From assembly GCF_003583405.1 (NCBI RefSeq), contig NZ_QXEC01000025.1:1-64000 (forward strand): a stretch of DNA of 64,000 nucleotides. Reading direction: 5' to 3'. The translations under genes and the position numbers were made by a program. Position 1 is the first letter of the stretch, and each line of letters starts with the position of its first letter. This document shows positions 62,466 to 64,000 of the stretch, piece after piece. Origin of the DNA: Micromonospora radicis. GTDB taxonomy: Bacteria > Actinomycetota > Actinomycetes > Mycobacteriales > Micromonosporaceae. The notes below the pieces were generated by a model. The model saw only the letters and a program-made list of their open reading frames with translations. It had not been told where the DNA came from and made no database searches.

Positions 62466-63443
62466 CTATGAGTGCTGGGGCACCGGCAGGTCCAGCACCT
62501 CGTCGACCACGCGGCGGGGGGTGGGCCGGCCGGGCTGGCCGTACCCGATCCGCATCACCATCTGCGGAGCGCCGAAGCGACCCAGCGACACCCGAAGCTG
62601 CTCCCGGGCCGTCGGCACCTCGATCGGCTGGGACAACATCGACACCGACAGGCCGGAGTCGGTGGCGGTGAGCAGCACCCGCTGCAACGCCTGACCGGCG
62701 ACGACCTGGTCGACGGCGGTGTTACCGGCCGAACCGAGCACCGCGACCAGCGGCTCCGGCTCGAAGTCCCGGCCGGGCGCCCGGTGCAGGCCGCCGAAAC
62801 CCCGGGACGGCAGCAGATCCTGCGGCTCGGCCAGCGGCCCACCGGCAGCCGCGGGCACGCCGTCGGGTGCGTCTGCGGGGCGTACCCATGCCTGCCGTTC
62901 GGCCCGGTAGGCGGGATCCCGTTCGAGTACCCGATGCGCGCTGTGCGCGATCTCGGCGAAGGCGTTCACCGCGCTGACCCCGATCAGCAGTTCCAGCCAG
63001 CAGTGCTCGGCGCGGGCCGCGTCGCCCAGCCGCCAACGGGCATCCGCGGGAACCGGGTCCGGCCAGAACGGGGCACGGTTGCTGAACCGGCGGGGTACGG
63101 CCGCGTACAGGCTCTGCTCGGTCGGGGTGGGTCGGCGCGGCACGTCCGGCAGCAGCCGGGCCACCACGTCCGGTTCCGCCGGGTACGGGCGCAGTCGCAC
63201 GGTTGCCGGAGCACCCGCCACCGCCAGGGCCAGGCGCAGGTTGAACAGCGCCGCCCCCGCGGCGATCCGGGCCCCCCAGCCACTCGGGTCGGTCGCCGGC
63301 AGCCGGCGGGCCGGGTCGACGAGTACCTCGATCCCACCGTCGCGCAGTCGGAACCGCCACGGCTGGACGTTGTGCAGGGACGGTGCGCGGATCGCGTCGG
63401 TCGCCGCGGCGCGCAGCTGCTCGGCGGTGTAGCCGGTCTCCAT
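62466..63443 (-). CDS. Acg-type nitroreductase-like flavoprotein
   Basis: 325 residues from ATG 63443. AIRAPSLHNVQPWRFRLRDG at the N-terminus and QALQRVLLTATDSGLSVSML then PQMVMRIGYGQPGRPTPRR at the C-terminus are hallmarks of the Acg family, FMN-binding nitroreductase homologues with a lid that blocks the active site. In mycobacteria such genes respond to hypoxia and stress. Typical length (about 330). Confidence 0.88.
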   Translation of the reverse strand: METGYTAEQLRAAATDAIRAPSLHNVQPWRFRLRDGGIEVLVDPARRLPATDPSGWGARIAAGAALFNLRLALAVAGAPATVRLRPYPAEPDVVARLLPDVPRRPTPTEQSLYAAVPRRFSNRAPFWPDPVPADARWRLGDAARAEHCWLELLIGVSAVNAFAEIAHSAHRVLERDPAYRAERQAWVRPADAPDGVPAAAGGPLAEPQDLLPSRGFGGLHRAPGRDFEPEPLVAVLGSAGNTAVDQVVAGQALQRVLLTATDSGLSVSMLSQPIEVPTAREQLRVSLGRFGAPQMVMRIGYGQPGRPTPRRVVDEVLDLPVPQHS

Positions 63444-63552
63444 GGTCCTGCCCCCTCACCCTCGCCGGTCACACCCACGGTGCCCCGCGACCACCCCCGC
63501 CCAGCAGGGCCACACGTCCCGAACCCACCCGGCACCCCGTCCCCTCCTCCCT

Positions 63553-63626
63553 CCCCGCGGTGCCTCCCGCCCCGCGTTCCCCGCGGTGCCTCCCGCCCCG
63601 CGTTCCCCGCGGTGCCTCCCGCCCAG
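63553..63626. repeat. 26-bp tandem repeat, 2.8 copies
   Basis: Units begin at 63553, 63579 and 63605 with CCCCGCGGTGCCTCCCGCCC; the first two are identical and the third diverges after 20 bases. Confidence 0.9.
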
Positions 63627-63629
63627 TTT

Positions 63630-63707
63630 CCGTCGATCATGGAGTTTGGGTCACCCTTTAGGTAGCTTATATACCTTTTGTCGCGACCATTACTCCATGA
63701 TCGACGG
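63630..63707. repeat. Extragenic palindrome with GATCATGG arms
   Basis: CCGTCGATCATGGAGT (63630-63645) and ACTCCATGATCGACGG (63692-63707), perfect 16-bp inverted arms around a 46-base AT-rich centre with an inner AGGTA/TACCT pair. Same plan as 47167-47229. Confidence 0.9.
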
Positions 63708-63882
63708 GTCCAGGGGTCAGAGGGTGGTCCGTAGCAACTTGATCTGATCTAACGTGTTGGGGCTGGTCGTCGCGGTGGTGGTGGCCTCGGCGGCTGCCCC
63801 TTCCCCGTTGATCTAGGGCGCGCTACGGGGACGCACTGCGTAGGCTCGATTCTCGAGCGATTTCGTCGCCTGTGCGCAGGTC

Positions 63883-64000
63883 GTGCTCGCGGCAGTCTGG
63901 ATGCTGCTGTTCCGCGCGCAGTCGGGCACCTTCTTCCGGCCCGGGTCGCAGCGCTGGGTGATCACAATCGGCGCGGCGATCGGCGCCCTGCTCACCGTCG
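63883..64000 (+). CDS. Possible start of a membrane-protein gene, cut by the window end
   Basis: From GTG 63883 or ATG 63901 the frame reads VLAAVWMLLFRAQSGTFF and ITIGAAIGALLTV to the last base, two hydrophobic segments like an integral membrane protein. An in-frame TAG at 63841 limits the upstream extent. No SD is seen. Tentative. Confidence 0.35.
   Translation, partial: MLAAVWMLLFRAQSGTFFRPGSQRWVITIGAAIGALLTV

Larger units (their letters stand above)
63444..63882. other. Gene-free, repeat-rich region
   Basis: About 440 bases without a convincing gene. It contains C-rich low-complexity sequence, a 26-bp tandem repeat (63553-63626) and a GATCATGG palindrome (63630-63707). Confidence 0.6.

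Noticed and set aside
63813-63995. 60-codon minus-strand open frame
   Set aside because: No motif or SD; the plus strand here reads as membrane segments, which is more convincing.

Overview
The window is about 64 kb of very GC-rich DNA with dense, GC3-biased genes, short intergenic gaps and many GTG or TTG starts. It looks like a chromosomal segment of an actinomycete, most likely Micromonosporaceae (Micromonospora or a relative). This rests on gene content: a CebR-type cellobiose operon, bioB with a BsaP-like partner, a mycothiol-type DinB-fold protein, Stealth phosphotransferases and a zinc anti-sigma factor. It has not been checked by alignment.

Layout. 0.2-5.7 kb: a lipoprotein, a small unknown gene ending in a 20-bp tandem repeat, a TAP-type exopeptidase, an ATP-dependent DNA ligase and a 3-methyladenine DNA glycosylase. 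6.1-13.8 kb: a surface-glycan operon of three Stealth-type hexose-1-phosphate transferases and one GT4 glycosyltransferase. 13.8-16.2 kb: a secreted-repeat lipoprotein and an ECF sigma/anti-sigma pair. 16.3-23.7 kb: a spermidine-synthase-like gene and a likely operon herA-sbcD-sbcC-nurA, the gene set of archaeal-type DNA end resection. 23.9-27.7 kb: a membrane hydrolase, a RibD-C reductase and a pRiA4b-ORF3 family protein. 27.75-33.8 kb: the cellobiose operon cebEFG-bglC-cebR, with a promoter flanked by two CebR-like palindromes and a strong hairpin after cebE. 33.9-37.9 kb: two ACT-domain proteins, an LPxTG-like surface protein, the 3' stump of a GH9 cellulase gene and a GNAT acetyltransferase. 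37.9-42.5 kb: biotin genes (bsaP-bioB divergent from bioF-bioD) and a convergent P450. 42.5-45.5 kb: a methyltransferase, a secreted protein, a TIGR03086 protein and a TetR regulator. 45.8-46.8 kb: five tRNA genes (Gly-Cys-Val and Gly-Val) with a DUF6458 gene between them.

46.8-56.2 kb is the most unusual stretch. Beside the 3' end of tRNA-Val lie a frameshifted NmrA-like remnant, a large palindrome, then two divergent units. One is a small Trypco1-like protein plus a 1350-residue trypsin / STAND NTPase / WD40 protein. The other is a winged-helix protein plus a 1132-residue protein with two P-loop ATPase modules, the second HerA/FtsK-like. This looks like a biological-conflict (defence) island and is the best candidate for an undescribed system.

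56.2-63.5 kb: a polysaccharide deacetylase, a GH43 beta-xylosidase divergent from a sugar-binding lipoprotein and a LacI regulator (with xylan-type operators), an NAD-dependent epimerase and an Acg-type nitroreductase. The window ends in repeats and the start of a possible membrane-protein gene.

Two polysaccharide-use loci (cellobiose, xylan) and a decayed cellulase suggest a plant-litter or soil lifestyle. Several extragenic palindromes built around GATCATG look like members of a dispersed repeat family.
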